In this document: one piece after another, positions 26,621-36,422 of the stretch
How the letters are laid out: every line of letters begins with the position of its first letter
Numbering within the stretch: the first letter of the stretch is position 1
NCBI RefSeq assembly: GCF_026262505.1
Contig: NC_067203.1
Coordinates: 17,124,392-17,188,391 of the forward strand
Length of the DNA: 64,000 nucleotides
From: Trichomonas vaginalis G3
Taxonomy: Eukaryota > Parabasalia > Trichomonadida > Trichomonadidae
Direction of reading: 5' to 3'
Position numbers and translations under genes: made by a program
Notes under the pieces: model-generated
Database searches by the model: none
Seen by the model: only the letters and a program-made list of their open reading frames with translations
Told to the model about the DNA's origin: nothing

Positions 26621-26687
26621 TGTCAATGTCAGCAAACTTTTTTTTCTAACATATTTTAGAAAAATTAAAATTTTTATCTTTTAGGAA

Positions 26688-27135
26688 ATGTCTAGCGATT
26701 TCGCTATCTATATTCGAGACAAGCTTTTTCGACAGCAAAACATCTGTCGACCATAAAATCTTACATAGTGTAAACAAGAAAGGTGAATTTGTTCTAAAGT
26801 TCTGTTTCTGGGAATATGACAAGAACCATAAAACGTTAAGCAGAGAAGTCTTAAAATTTGTCAATGACAGACTTGTTGACAGAGATGACGCCTCTTGGAG
26901 AGATGAAGTCCAACAAAACTTCTTAGAATGCAAAGAAGACACATGCGCTGTTCTTGAAAATGAAATAGAAAACAGAATAGAAGAGCTATTAAATGACAAA
27001 GCACTTTACAAAAATATGGTTCTGAGAAGTTTGACATAACTCCACCAGAGAAGAAGAAGAGAAAAGAAAAGAAAAAAAGTAGAAGAAGAGAAGAAAGAAC
27101 CTGAACCAGTTCCAGAGAAGGGAGATATGACATGT
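26688..27135 (+). pseudogene. Disrupted hypothetical Polinton gene
   Basis: Readable coding stretches include KKGEFVLKFCFWEYDKNHK and EVQQNFLECKEDTCAVLENE, then a Lys/Glu-rich end. The start follows TTTTTATCTTTTAGGAA. It has a few breaks. Family unknown. Confidence 0.45.
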
Positions 27136-27218
27136 AAAAATAAAATTTTATTTTTAGAACATTTCTGGGTCAATGTCAATGTTCTCTTCCTCTTTAGGAG
27201 TAAACACTGGCTTAGACT

Positions 27219-27572
27219 CTAAAATCTTTTACCCAATTTACCTTGAACTTCAACTATCTTAGACTCATAATATTCATAGTCGTCTGCTTTCTTTGGTTCA
27301 TAAGGTATAACAAGTTTGTATGCTTTGCCTTCTTTAAGGCTTGAAAACCTTCTGTCAAAACTTTCTTTGACTGTTAACAAACCTTCTATGTCTAAGTCTT
27401 CAAATTTCGCACCATTTTTAGTCACAATAGCAAACTTAACTGGTTCGATGTTCCAAACTTTGTCAAATGTAGACTTTTCAAAATGGTAGAAGTAAACATT
27501 CAAATATGTGAATGGGTCTAGTTCTTCTTTAAGTCCTGACATGTACTTGTTTACTGAGATGAATTTCGTCAT
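27219..27572 (-). CDS. Hypothetical Polinton protein, 117 aa
   Basis: An open frame reading MTKFISVNKYMSGLKEELD, with a later YLNVYFYHFEKSTFDKVW and a C-terminal YKLVIPYEPKKADDYEYY. Mixed alpha/beta character; possibly single-strand DNA binding by look only. Start preceded by TTTTTTTATCCGATAGAAAAG. Not recognised. Confidence 0.5.
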   Translation of the reverse strand: MTKFISVNKYMSGLKEELDPFTYLNVYFYHFEKSTFDKVWNIEPVKFAIVTKNGAKFEDLDIEGLLTVKESFDRRFSSLKEGKAYKLVIPYEPKKADDYEYYESKIVEVQGKLGKRF

Positions 27573-27609
27573 CTTTTCTATCGGATAAAAAAATATTTTT
27601 TTTTAAAAT

Positions 27610-28843
27610 TTACTCAGAAAAATTTTTCTTTGTATATACACCATTCTGAACATCTAAAAGACTTTTGACATTTGCCAAGAATGTTCGTTTAGACGCTGTC
27701 ATATAACCATACTCTTGACAATACTGTTTATACGAATCGTACAATGACCTTTCATCTAAACACTCAAAGTCAGTTTCATCTATGAACAGTTCATATACAC
27801 TCTTGTTTGCTTCTAACAATGTTTGTCTCTCTTCGGTATGTGGAATTTGTCTTGGATTGAACTTTGAAATATCTAATGTCATGAAATATGAGAACAAGTG
27901 GTTGTAAAAGTCAGATGTCAAAGTTTCTGCTAAGTCGTCAAAATATTCTGTATCTTGCATATGAGCTTCTGACGTTCTGACAACTACATATCTTCTGTCA
28001 GAACTTTCTAACTTCATCGGAACGGCGTTGTTTGAAACCATGACGAAGTTTGCAACATTTTCACAAACTCTTTGGTCTTTATATTTTCTTTCAACAACTC
28101 CAACTTTGTCTGTTATAAGACTCTTCAAAGCATCGAGTTCAAAACTTTTTGTATCTATACTTTGAAGTTCGTTACATACTATAAGTTTCATATTCTCTAT
28201 TGAAGAGTTAAATTTACCGCAGATGTTTTCTAAGTTTGTCATATTCGGGTTCGAATAACCTTCTAACAGTTTTGCATAAGATATCTGTAAAGAAAGTGTT
28301 CTTACCTGTTCCTTGTTTTCCAATTATGATGAGAGCAGTTTCATTTTTAGCACTTGGATGTTGTAAGATGTTTGCAAACCAACATAAGATATACTCATAG
28401 ACTCTTTCGTTTCCATTGCATATAATTTCTTTGACATGGTCTAACCAAGCTTCTATAACATTTTTTTCCATTCTACTTGTTCGTATTTATATCCAGTGAA
28501 GATAGAATAGAAGTTTGGAGATGGTGTATAGAACTTTATACCACGAACTGAAAAATCTTCAAGTTTTGACAATAAGATATCCCAAGCATCTAACATCTTC
28601 ATGCCAACTTGTACAACTTTTATTTTCTTAAGTTTCTGTTTACATTCTTGTTCTGAAACTATTGTCGCTCTTGGTTTGTTAAAGACTACATCCCATTCTT
28701 TCATGACATAACATTCTGGGGCAGAGTCGACATATAATGACTAAACGTTTCAAATTCTCGACTGCTTTGTTATAGTCTCTAAATGGACACATATTTCTGA
28801 AGGCTTGGAAGTCATAAAAATCTGAAACGTCTATTCTGTACAT
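27610..28843 (-). pseudogene. Superfamily 3 helicase (D5-like), broken
   Basis: A Walker A region, ALIIIGKQGTGKNTFF, is clear. C-terminal parts contain NVANFVMVSNNAVPMKLESS and DRRYVVVRTSEAH, the motif C and arginine-finger area of SF3 helicases ('fvltSN...p....D.Rr'). The family unwinds DNA at viral origins, usually next to a primase. It has about three breaks. An SF3 helicase alongside Pol B links this element to virophage-like relatives. Confidence 0.75.
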
Positions 28844-28870
28844 TTTTATAAAAATAAAAAAAATATTTTT

Positions 28871-29671
28871 TTATTCTTGAGCTATTTGTTGTTCTTGAGC
28901 TATTTGTTGCATTTGTTGTTCTTGAGCTATTTGTTGTTGAAGTTGTTCTTGTAGTACAATACTTTCACCAGTTGCATCTTCCAATTCGAAACTTTCTGCC
29001 GTCATTGACAAATACATAGGACATAAAAGTTTTACAGGAACAAAGTTTGCGTCAACTAAGGTTAAGTTTATGTTTGCTAAAGTGTTTGAGTTTACTAAAG
29101 CTGAAAACTCTGCATTCGAATGAACAATAGGCAAACCAGCAGAGAAATGTTTTTATACGCATGAGTATCTTTTGGTCATAGTAGTTTCTGTCCACATTCG
29201 AATAGCACTTTGAACCTAAGTTTGAAACAATATATAAAATAGGTGTACTTAAAGTCAATGGAATAGATAGACCTTGTATGACACCTTTTCCTGTTATAGG
29301 AAACTGTTGTAGTAAAAACCAGATATAAGTTTTGTATTATAGCTATATCGTTTATACTAAACTCAGTCGGATCCAAACATAATGAAACCTGCTCTAGTTG
29401 CAGCACATGTTACATCCGTCCTTAAAGTATTAAATAAGTCAACAAAACCTGTTGGTGGTATGTCTGAGTAAGTATCTTCAAAGGAGTATTTTTTACCATT
29501 CACAACAACAAAGTCTTCTGGTGTCAAAAGAGCAAACAGGCTTTAGTCGTCATCGTGTTTAAGGTCAGTTTACAATATCGTCCTTGAGGGACTTTGTAAG
29601 TTTGTTGTTATAGAATTATATGACTCAGGTTTTTAGTCGTAATAGTATAAAACCACTATGTCTTCTGCCAT
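28871..29671 (-). pseudogene. Disrupted structural-type Polinton gene
   Basis: Readable parts (VHSNAEFSALVNSNTLANIN, LLCPMYLSMTAESFELEDAT) are beta-rich and end in Gln-rich repeats (QIAQEQQ). It lies next to other virion-type genes. A minor capsid protein is a guess. Several breaks. Confidence 0.4.
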
Positions 29672-29689
29672 TTACATATATTTAAAAGT

Positions 29690-29912
29690 TTTTCTGAAAG
29701 TGGAGAAGAACTTCATCTAAACTTTCACATGGCGTTTCTTGAAGTTCTCTGTCTAAGAAGTTCAAATATTTGTAAAGACATAGAACTTTCCTTTGTCTAC
29801 ACGAACAAACAAAACAGGGTCTTTCATATCGTTCAAAAGTGTGTAAAGTCCTTTACATGAAATAAAAGTCTATATTGTTTTTCTTCAAACATCTTTCAAG
29901 AAGTTTTGACAT
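29690..29912 (-). pseudogene. Small disrupted Polinton gene
   Basis: Opens with an ATG after a typical AT-rich word and reads SKLLERCLKKNNIDFYF before breaking up. Family unknown. Confidence 0.3.
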
Positions 29913-29917
29913 TTTAC

Positions 29918-30496
29918 TTAGCAACTAAATTTTAATGAAATGTTGTGGTCGTCAAATATTTTTATGACGTCTGGGAAACTATATTTTAAGTTCAACGTTT
30001 CACCTCCTTTCATAACGTATATCTTGTCAATGACATTATATGAAACACCACAGCAAGCAATGTCGGGCTCTATTTCTTTGATGTTTATATCGTCTGCCTC
30101 TGTCAAAAGTTTCAATAGTTCTTTCAAAATTTCATGAGGTGCGATGACATATGAGTTCACTTTTACAGGGTTGTGCTCAACCAAGTTTAACATTATACCT
30201 AAAGCTTGACAAATCTTCTCCTGAGTTTTAAGTTTGTCTTTCAGTTGTTGGTAGTCATTTCGAATATCTGCAACAGAACTTAAGTCTCTGCTAACTTCAG
30301 GATATGTTGGTTGTTCTTTTACAGGAACTATTGTTATACCATCTTCGTCTTCGTATGGTTTCCCACTTTCAACATCTCTTTCTTTGACATTGACAACAAC
30401 ACTTTGACTGTTTGTTTGAGTTGGTGAATTTAACTTCACGTCTGCCACCGCCATTAAACTTTTGAAACTGATGCTTCTATTTTTCGGAAATAACAT
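29918..30496 (-). CDS. Hypothetical Polinton protein, 192 aa
   Basis: I start at the ATG at 30,496 (MLFPKNRSISFKSLMAVAD). The middle is disordered (SQSVVVNVKERDVESGKPYE), then a coiled coil (IRNDYQQLKDKLKTQEKICQ) and a C-terminal folded part (IACCGVSYNVIDKIYVMKGG). Divergent from the next gene with 18 bp between starts. Not recognised. Confidence 0.5.
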   Translation of the reverse strand: MLFPKNRSISFKSLMAVADVKLNSPTQTNSQSVVVNVKERDVESGKPYEDEDGITIVPVKEQPTYPEVSRDLSSVADIRNDYQQLKDKLKTQEKICQALGIMLNLVEHNPVKVNSYVIAPHEILKELLKLLTEADDINIKEIEPDIACCGVSYNVIDKIYVMKGGETLNLKYSFPDVIKIFDDHNISLKFSC

Positions 30497-30514
30497 TTTA
30501 CTTAGAATAAAAAG
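30497..30514. promoter_or_regulatory. 18-bp bidirectional start region
   Basis: TTTTACTTAGAATAAAAA fills the gap between two divergent ATGs, like those at 14,280 and 16,544. Confidence 0.45.
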
Positions 30515-30934
30515 ATGGACGTATTTGAGTATCTCTTCGAATTGAAGCAAAACAAAGTTTACACACACAAAACATACAAGTTCATTGATAGAATAGTTCT
30601 TTACACAAACAATGGAAAATGTTATAGAATAGCAGTCTTTGCTGAACCAAAATATTTTCATAAAGCAAAGAAAGTTGGTATAACTGAAATGGTGAAAGTT
30701 CTTGAAGCAGACAAAAATATAACAACAAAACTGACCGATATTTCTAAAGGTAAGTTTATAATACAATACTATGTCAAAACTGGCGTACTGTCAATATTTG
30801 ACGGAGAGAAGTCAGTTCAAGAACAACTTACTGACCTGCTGCCAAAATCTGCTCGATGGAAGCTGTCGTTATACCAATCTGAGGAGCCCCAGCAGGTTTC
30901 ATCGAACGAATCTTCAAAAGAGCATCTTCCGTGA
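30515..30934 (+). CDS. Hypothetical Polinton protein, 139 aa
   Basis: Begins MDVFEYLFELKQNKVYTHK. Mixed alpha/beta with YRIAVFAEPKYFHKAKKVG and KGKFIIQYYVKTGVLSIFDG. Its 3' end overlaps the convergent capsid gene slightly. Not recognised. Confidence 0.5.
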   Translation: MDVFEYLFELKQNKVYTHKTYKFIDRIVLYTNNGKCYRIAVFAEPKYFHKAKKVGITEMVKVLEADKNITTKLTDISKGKFIIQYYVKTGVLSIFDGEKSVQEQLTDLLPKSARWKLSLYQSEEPQQVSSNESSKEHLP

Positions 30935-32428
30935 AAGTGCTATTGGTTTTGTAAACTTCTTTGCTTTCAATTCATTTGGACCGTCTCTGTCACCAGTATA
31001 TTGTATTTGAACTGTACCAACAGTTGAAATACCACCCATAAAGTCTTCTGAGTCAGCAAATGGAATGCCAAGCCAAAAGTTTGAACGGTCTCCATTTGTA
31101 TATTGAGTTTTTTGACCTCCTGTATGAGTCCATACTTTCACATATGGCAAATAGAACTTTGCATTTCAGGGTTAATGGTTGTTGTGAAATTGTTGTTAAA
31201 GTTCATAGCATCTAATGTCAAGTTGTATGACCTCATATCCTCAACTGTAGAATATTCTTCTCTTGGATAATATTTGCCATCTATGTTTATATGATATTTA
31301 ATACCGGGGTTGTAGAAACAAGAATAGTCATTTATAGTTTCGTCTGAACAGTACAAACATAGTATCTGCATGTTTCATTGCAGTTGTTAAAGCAATATCT
31401 GTTCTTGCACCTGGGTCAGCACTTGGTTTCCAACTTCACCTGCAAAGTCTTTGACAGATATTTGGTGTATAGGGAACATAAGTGGAACTGCAATATATTT
31501 GGCAGCTAAAGCATTTGAAATATCTGGGTCCAACATATAGACTGCAAGTCTGCTTTCTATTCTCTGCATTCAAATTTTTTCGCATGTGAACTTAACTGGT
31601 CCCAAGCAGTTCCAGCAGCATTGAAATAATAGTTTACTTCAGTGTTGAGGTTTGAGAAACAAAGTCTAAGTCAACTTTGTCTTTGCAAAAGTCACAGAAC
31701 TTGGCTCCACCAGTTCCAGCTACAGCAATGCTGAATGGGTCTTGTGTTGGTGCAATGACTAAGTTATTTTTGCTTGGAGTAAGTTCGATAGAAATTTTTC
31801 CTGCCCAGTTTGGCAAGTATCTTAAAAACCTGAAGATGAGGAAAGATGACAAAGGAACTCTAAGTTTCAATTTTACTTTGGTTACTGCTGCTGCAGTTTG
31901 TCCAGAAAGGGTCAACATAAACTCCTGGAACGTTAGGGTCAAGTCTTCTTATTTTCTCAATAGTTGCATATTGGTCTGTTTGTTCTTAGCTTGTGGTTGT
32001 ACTGAGTTTCTCAAAGCGAACCATTCATAGTTTGCCCATGTTACTGTTTGAACTAAGTCAGAGTTAGAATATATCTTATATCCCATGAAAACTTCTGGAG
32101 CATATTGGTATCCGACATAGAAAATTCCATTGCAACCTTTCTTGTCAGACAACTTGGCAGAAGGTTTTATTTCAATGTTCTTGTTCCACGTATAAGAATG
32201 AGTTGTCAATAGAAATTATATGAACCTGTCGCAAGCAATATCTACTGTGTGTTGAAGACCTTCTCCAAACTCACCTACATTTCCATAAGAAACAGCAGTT
32301 GTATATTCGTAAGTTCCAGGAACTATTTCTGACCTTCTAATGGCATTGTCGCATTCGTTATACCATTCGGAAACATTTCCGTTCATGGCATCCAAAACTG
32401 TTGGCGTTATATTCTGAGCGGCGTACAT
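30914..32428 (-). pseudogene. Probable major capsid protein (double jelly-roll), broken
   Basis: Position and readable segments fit a Polinton capsid gene: an N-terminal part with VLDAMNGNVSEWYNECDNAI, a middle with FLIFRFLRYLPNWAGKIS then IELTPSKNNLVIAP (compare the 'f.yfP..f...l.iel.f' strand pair of DJR capsids), and a C-terminal beta part. At least five breaks, so it is a fossil. Family assignment is by pattern only. Confidence 0.5.
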
Positions 32429-32429
32429 T

Positions 32430-33050
32430 TCATATGGGTAAAATATAGAATAGTTTGGATTTATGTGTCATAATAGAACCACGTGGACCAAGCTTTACTT
32501 TCTTCCTGGCTGAGTTTTTAACTCTTCTTTTTCCTTCATTGCCACTACTTTCACTAGATGAAGTTACTTCTTCACTACTTTCACTTTGTTCTACTCTTCT
32601 CTTCTTCTTTGGTGTCGCTTTTGGTAACTTGCCCTCTGCTTCAAGTTGTTGCATCTTTACCTCATGTTCACCTAGTATGTTGTAAATTTCCATGTCCTTT
32701 TTGCCTTTGGGCTCTGGTCGCCCATCTCAGGTAACCTATTCCTAGAAAGAGTTTGTCATAGTTTGTATTTGAGTCTTCGCGTATTGTTTGCATGACTCTT
32801 TCCTGAGTTTCCGGTTCAAGCTCTTCAAAACAGTGCCTGTCCATATGGAATAAGCTCGTTTCCAATATATGTTTTTGTAGCCATTCTGGTTTTCTTTCCA
32901 TGTTACCAACTATATCTTTTGTGAATGGGAAAGCTTTTACCCAATCTTTCAGTCTTGCGTCGTTTATTTCTGTAGTTGGTTTTATTTTGTCAAGGAACAT
33001 GTTTTTCAATACTAACATTTCATTTGGTACTGTCCATTTGAGTTTTCTTA
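32430..33050 (-). pseudogene. Disrupted hypothetical Polinton gene with Ser-rich basic region
   Basis: One part has PKKKRRVEQSESSEEVTSSS and KRRVKNSARKKVKLGP, a nuclear-localisation-like basic, Ser-rich stretch. The other part (DARLKDWVKAFPFTKDIVGN, then RKPEWLQKHILET) looks globular and helical. A few breaks. Its place upstream of the capsid gene might suit a protease or scaffold, but I see no catalytic motif. Confidence 0.4.
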
Positions 33051-33065
33051 AATATTCATCCCTTC

Positions 33066-35354
33066 TCAGTTCATCGTCTGCAAAGTAAGTTTTTTGACAT
33101 TTTGTAAACTTTCGTTTGCAAGGTCATGTACAATAGGTTCTCTTCCTTCTCTCTCCCTAACTTTCTTTCTAAACTCTTCACCAAATATACCATCTCTATT
33201 CTGTGTAGTTCTTTGAGATAAATGTTCTAGAACGTCAGGTGTTATATTTCCATCAGCCATGTTCATTTCATACTGGTCCAAAATATCTGCATGTTTCATA
33301 TCTTTCAATGGCATTAAAGCCGCGCTTAAAATACCAGCTATATCTCGTTCACCATTCAATTCCATTGCGTCTACAACTTCTTGGAATTGTGGTTGTAAGT
33401 TTATGAACCACCTATCCGGGTTAGCTTTATGACCCCATCTCATTGTAGTTCCATCGTCTGCAGAAACAAAAGTAGGTTTGTTTCCATCTTGGCTAGGTTC
33501 TGAATGAACTTTAAACAATGTTTCATTTCTATATGTTTTCTTGAAATTTAACCTTTTATCTTCACCGAGTTCATCCGAAGATTGAACGTTAAATGCTCGT
33601 AAGTAAAAAGGGTTGTTGTATTTGCTTACATTTTCTTTCAGTACTTCCATTCTATGCTGAATATTTTCATCTGGTGTTGGAGTCTTTTGTATGTCGGCAA
33701 ACATTTTTCGATATTCTTCTACTATGTCAGCCGAATTTTTTTTAGACTCTTGGAAATATTCCATATTCTCCGCATACTCTTGTTGAGGGTCAAGATTTTT
33801 CGGCTGTTCCAAATCTTCATCTAGTTCTGTGAAGTTAGTTTCCAAAGGAGTGACTTGTTCGTTTCCTTCAGGCTCTTCTAGCTGTTGTTGCTGAACTATT
33901 TCTTCCATGTCTGGTTGTATCTGAACTATTTTATCCTGTGGAGTTTCTTGTACCTCATCTGCTGGCATTTCATATATTCCGAGACCGTTTTTAACAACTT
34001 CCCTTTCTAAGTCATCCGGACTCAAAAACCTTTCTTCTTTCGTTCCGTCTCTATTTTTTACGCGTTTCATGACGGGAGTTGAATTGTCATTTAGCTCTGA
34101 CATCAAATATCTCGGAGTAAATTCAGTCATGTCATTTGGATGATATGCTATTAAATCATATCCCTTAGCGAGCTTGTATTTTCCAGGTTTGAAATTATAT
34201 CCGATTTGGTGCTGAACCATAAAGCTAAATAGGTTCGGGTCAGTATTTCCATCCTTGAACTTTCTAATAGCTTCTTTATATCTGTCACTAAAGTCAATAC
34301 TATCTGGGTAACCATAGTCTTCTTTAAGCATTTTTAAGAAATCTTGGTTTCCTTGTTCTCTACTTCTTTTATGTCCTTGCTCTGTTTGTGGTTGTTGTTG
34401 TGCAGGGTTTTGAACTGTTGGTTGCTGTGCTGGTTGTGGTTGTTGTTGTGCAGGGTTTTGAACTGTTGGTTGCTGTGCTGGTTGTGGAGGTGGTTGTTGT
34501 GCTGGTTGTGGAGGTGGTTGTTGTGTTGGTTTTGGTGCATGCCTGTGTCTGTGTCCATGTGACGATGTAAATGTTCTAGGTAGTCCTGGTGCAGGTGCTT
34601 CTCTTGGAGGGTTTGGTGGTATATAAATTCCACCAGCTGGCACATATGTTCCACTAGCTGGTATATAAGTTCCACCAGCTGGCACATATGTTCCATCTGC
34701 AGCGTAATGTCCTACCTGACTTTTCGTTTTTAAGAAAGCATTTACTAGGTCTGTTTTGGTCTGTTGTAACTCTTTTTCTTGACTTTTCACAACAGTTGCT
34801 CTAACGGCGTCATAGGCACTTTGAACTGCCTGTCTCGTTGCTGCATCTGTTATTTTCGTCATATTTTGTGCTACTTCTCTTAACTCTTTGTCGAAACCTT
34901 CAGACTTCAGTTTCTTTCCAGATGAGAAGTCGTTCACTTGTTTCACCTTACTATGAAGAGCTTCGAAGGCGTTCTTAAAGTCAGCATTCGTTAAAGCTTC
35001 ATTTGAACTGTCTTCATCCGCTTGTATTTTTGTCCTTATTGACCCTATAAGCTGGGCTGCTTTAGCGTTGGCTTGGGCATCTAACCAGTCATTGTTAGCT
35101 TTTATATATTCTGAGCTTTTCATTGCCTTTTGCATAGCCGCGTCGTTATTTTTACTTTCTTGTGCTAAGTTTTCATACTGTACGGTTTGGTTTTGCAACT
35201 GTAAAAGTTTTTCTGCCTTTACATTTGCTTCAACTTCTTTTTTATACTCATCGCTATCCATATATGTCTTCAGGGCTTTTTGTTTTATCTCTTCATCTTT
35301 CAGTACTTTATATTGAGTAGTATGGTTTTTCAAATTTATGACATCTTGTTCCAT
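33066..35354 (-). CDS. Large coiled-coil, Pro/Gln-rich Polinton protein (762 aa)
   Basis: Residues ~1-220 are long charged helices (KEVEANVKAEKLLQLQNQTV, ELREVAQNMTKITDAATRQA). Residues ~225-330 are short tandem repeats, first GTYVPAGGTYIPAS, then PQPAQQP units. Then come folded regions including FSFMVQHQIGYNFKPGKYKL, WGHKANPDRWFINLQPQFQE and HLSQRTTQNRDGIFGEEFRK. No family recognised; size, position and composition suggest a virion-internal or fibre-like structural protein. It is the longest open frame in the right half. Confidence 0.65.
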   Translation of the reverse strand: MEQDVINLKNHTTQYKVLKDEEIKQKALKTYMDSDEYKKEVEANVKAEKLLQLQNQTVQYENLAQESKNNDAAMQKAMKSSEYIKANNDWLDAQANAKAAQLIGSIRTKIQADEDSSNEALTNADFKNAFEALHSKVKQVNDFSSGKKLKSEGFDKELREVAQNMTKITDAATRQAVQSAYDAVRATVVKSQEKELQQTKTDLVNAFLKTKSQVGHYAADGTYVPAGGTYIPASGTYVPAGGIYIPPNPPREAPAPGLPRTFTSSHGHRHRHAPKPTQQPPPQPAQQPPPQPAQQPTVQNPAQQQPQPAQQPTVQNPAQQQPQTEQGHKRSREQGNQDFLKMLKEDYGYPDSIDFSDRYKEAIRKFKDGNTDPNLFSFMVQHQIGYNFKPGKYKLAKGYDLIAYHPNDMTEFTPRYLMSELNDNSTPVMKRVKNRDGTKEERFLSPDDLEREVVKNGLGIYEMPADEVQETPQDKIVQIQPDMEEIVQQQQLEEPEGNEQVTPLETNFTELDEDLEQPKNLDPQQEYAENMEYFQESKKNSADIVEEYRKMFADIQKTPTPDENIQHRMEVLKENVSKYNNPFYLRAFNVQSSDELGEDKRLNFKKTYRNETLFKVHSEPSQDGNKPTFVSADDGTTMRWGHKANPDRWFINLQPQFQEVVDAMELNGERDIAGILSAALMPLKDMKHADILDQYEMNMADGNITPDVLEHLSQRTTQNRDGIFGEEFRKKVREREGREPIVHDLANESLQNVKKLTLQTMN

Positions 35355-35363
35355 TTTTGCTAC

Positions 35364-35837
35364 TTATGCTGCTTTTTCTGACACTTTTTTCGCATATTCC
35401 TCTGTACTTAGTTCTTTCAGTTGTTCTTCTTTCTTCTTTTTCTCTACGTTTAACTCATTGAGTTTCTTTGTGTGTCTGTCATATTCTAGTTTCTTTTCGT
35501 TTTCACTTATTTGCTTCTGTATGTCTATGTTTGACTTTTTGACATCTGTTATTTGATTTTTGAGTGAACTCAAATTCATTTGACTTTGAGGGTTATAAGC
35601 TGTTCCGTCTGCAGCTCCACCATAGCCTGCCATTTTCGCTAAAAGTGCCGCTCTTAAACCTCCACTCTGTGCACCAACAACTCGGTTTAAAAGCATAGGA
35701 TTGCTTGACATTTGTTGCAACATAGTGGGGTCATTCAGCATTTGTTGTTGCAACTGTTGTTGTGGTGTCAGTCTTACTATTGGATGTTTCAATGCTCTCT
35801 TCCTCTTACGTATATTCTTACGTATCTTACGTGGCAT
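35364..35837 (-). CDS. Basic/coiled-coil Polinton protein (157 aa)
   Basis: The N-terminus is strongly basic (MPRKIRKNIRKRKRALKHP). A Gln/Leu/Met-rich middle follows (QQQLQQQMLNDPTMLQQMSS), then a C-terminal coiled coil (DIQKQISENEKKLEYDRHTK). DNA-condensing or scaffold function is possible. It ends 10 bp from the next gene and is the first gene inside the right terminus. Confidence 0.6.
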   Translation of the reverse strand: MPRKIRKNIRKRKRALKHPIVRLTPQQQLQQQMLNDPTMLQQMSSNPMLLNRVVGAQSGGLRAALLAKMAGYGGAADGTAYNPQSQMNLSSLKNQITDVKKSNIDIQKQISENEKKLEYDRHTKKLNELNVEKKKKEEQLKELSTEEYAKKVSEKAA

Positions 35838-35862
35838 TTTAAGTGAAGTTAAAAAGCGGTTT

Positions 35863-35932
35863 TATACTAAACATCTTCGGGGCTAGAGGGCACGAAGTGC
35901 CTGGAAGCCCCAATGCCTTTTTTTTTTTTTTT
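35863..35932 (-). repeat. Polinton right terminal inverted repeat
   Basis: TATACTAAACATCTTCGGGG through CCAATGCC plus a 15-base T run; reverse complement of 11,519-11,593. It contains the palindrome GGCACGAAGTGCC. Confidence 0.85.
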
Positions 35933-35938
35933 ATATAA
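35933..35938 (+). repeat. Right 6-bp target-site duplication (ATATAA)
   Basis: Matches 11,513-11,518. Confidence 0.7.
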
Positions 35939-36299
35939 ATGCAAGTAAATGAGTAACCTTTAGATGATAGAGCACTATCAGAAAAAAAATCTATTAGAAT
36001 GAAATAGTTATTGTCGTCTGAAGTTATAGTATCTCTGGCCAGAAAAAAAAACCTCTCCATATATATTGTGTGTTTATAGGGTATATGCATAGATGGCAAT
36101 GATGTTCTTCATATATTTAGATCCCAAAACATACTTTTTATATCACTTTTATGTTTGACAATGATACTTTTATCACTTTTATAGACGACAAAAAAGATCA
36201 TTTTCGCTTGGTTTATATTTTAAATAAGATAAAATCAAGTTAAGAAATGCCTTAAATGCAACAAGAGCTTAAAAGTTAAAAATCTTGAAAATAAATTAA
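35939..36299. other. AT-rich spacer, no gene seen
   Basis: Contains a short direct repeat (TATCACTTTTAT at about 36,139 and 36,171) and nothing else supported. From ~36,225 it is similar to the 3' flank of the second ankyrin gene at 43,853. Confidence 0.45.
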
Positions 36300-36364
36300 A
36301 AATTTATTTTTATTGAGTGGTTTGAGATAATCTCAAATTTTTCGAACTCAATAAAAATAAATTT
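36300..36364. repeat. 65-bp palindromic insertion (nested hairpin)
   Basis: AAATTTATTTTTATTGAGT at 36,300-36,318 pairs perfectly with ACTCAATAAAAATAAATTT at 36,346-36,364. The loop holds a second stem, TTTGAGA TAA TCTCAAA. The related flank of the ankyrin paralogue near 43.89 kb lacks it, so it behaves like a tiny inserted inverted-repeat element. Confidence 0.7.
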
Positions 36365-36422
36365 GAATTTGTATAAATTTTAATTTAAATCATCCAAATT
36401 TCAATATATATATATGGTCAAG

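Larger units (their letters stand above)
11519..35932. mobile_element. Polinton/Maverick element, 24.4 kb, fossil
   Basis: Boundaries come from matching inverted termini (A tract then GGCATTGGGGCTTCC at the left, the reverse complement at the right) and the ATATAA duplication. Contents typical of Polintons: integrase of retroviral type, family B DNA polymerase, packaging ATPase and a probable double-jelly-roll capsid gene. Extras: a Dam-type methyltransferase, HNH nuclease, SF3 helicase, KilA-N and T5orf172 genes, and a tail-fibre-like protein. I did not recognise the cysteine protease. The left third is largely open; the right half has roughly ten to twenty breaks, so the copy is broken. Preserved ends and many open frames suggest modest age. 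The Polinton genes are somewhat richer in GC and use a different pre-ATG word from host genes. Confidence 0.9.

Noticed and set aside
11519-35932. Bacteriophage or bacterial contamination, suggested by the tail-fibre and HNH genes
   Set aside because: The block has Polinton termini, a target duplication in host DNA, integrase, Pol B and packaging ATPase, and sits between trichomonad genes.
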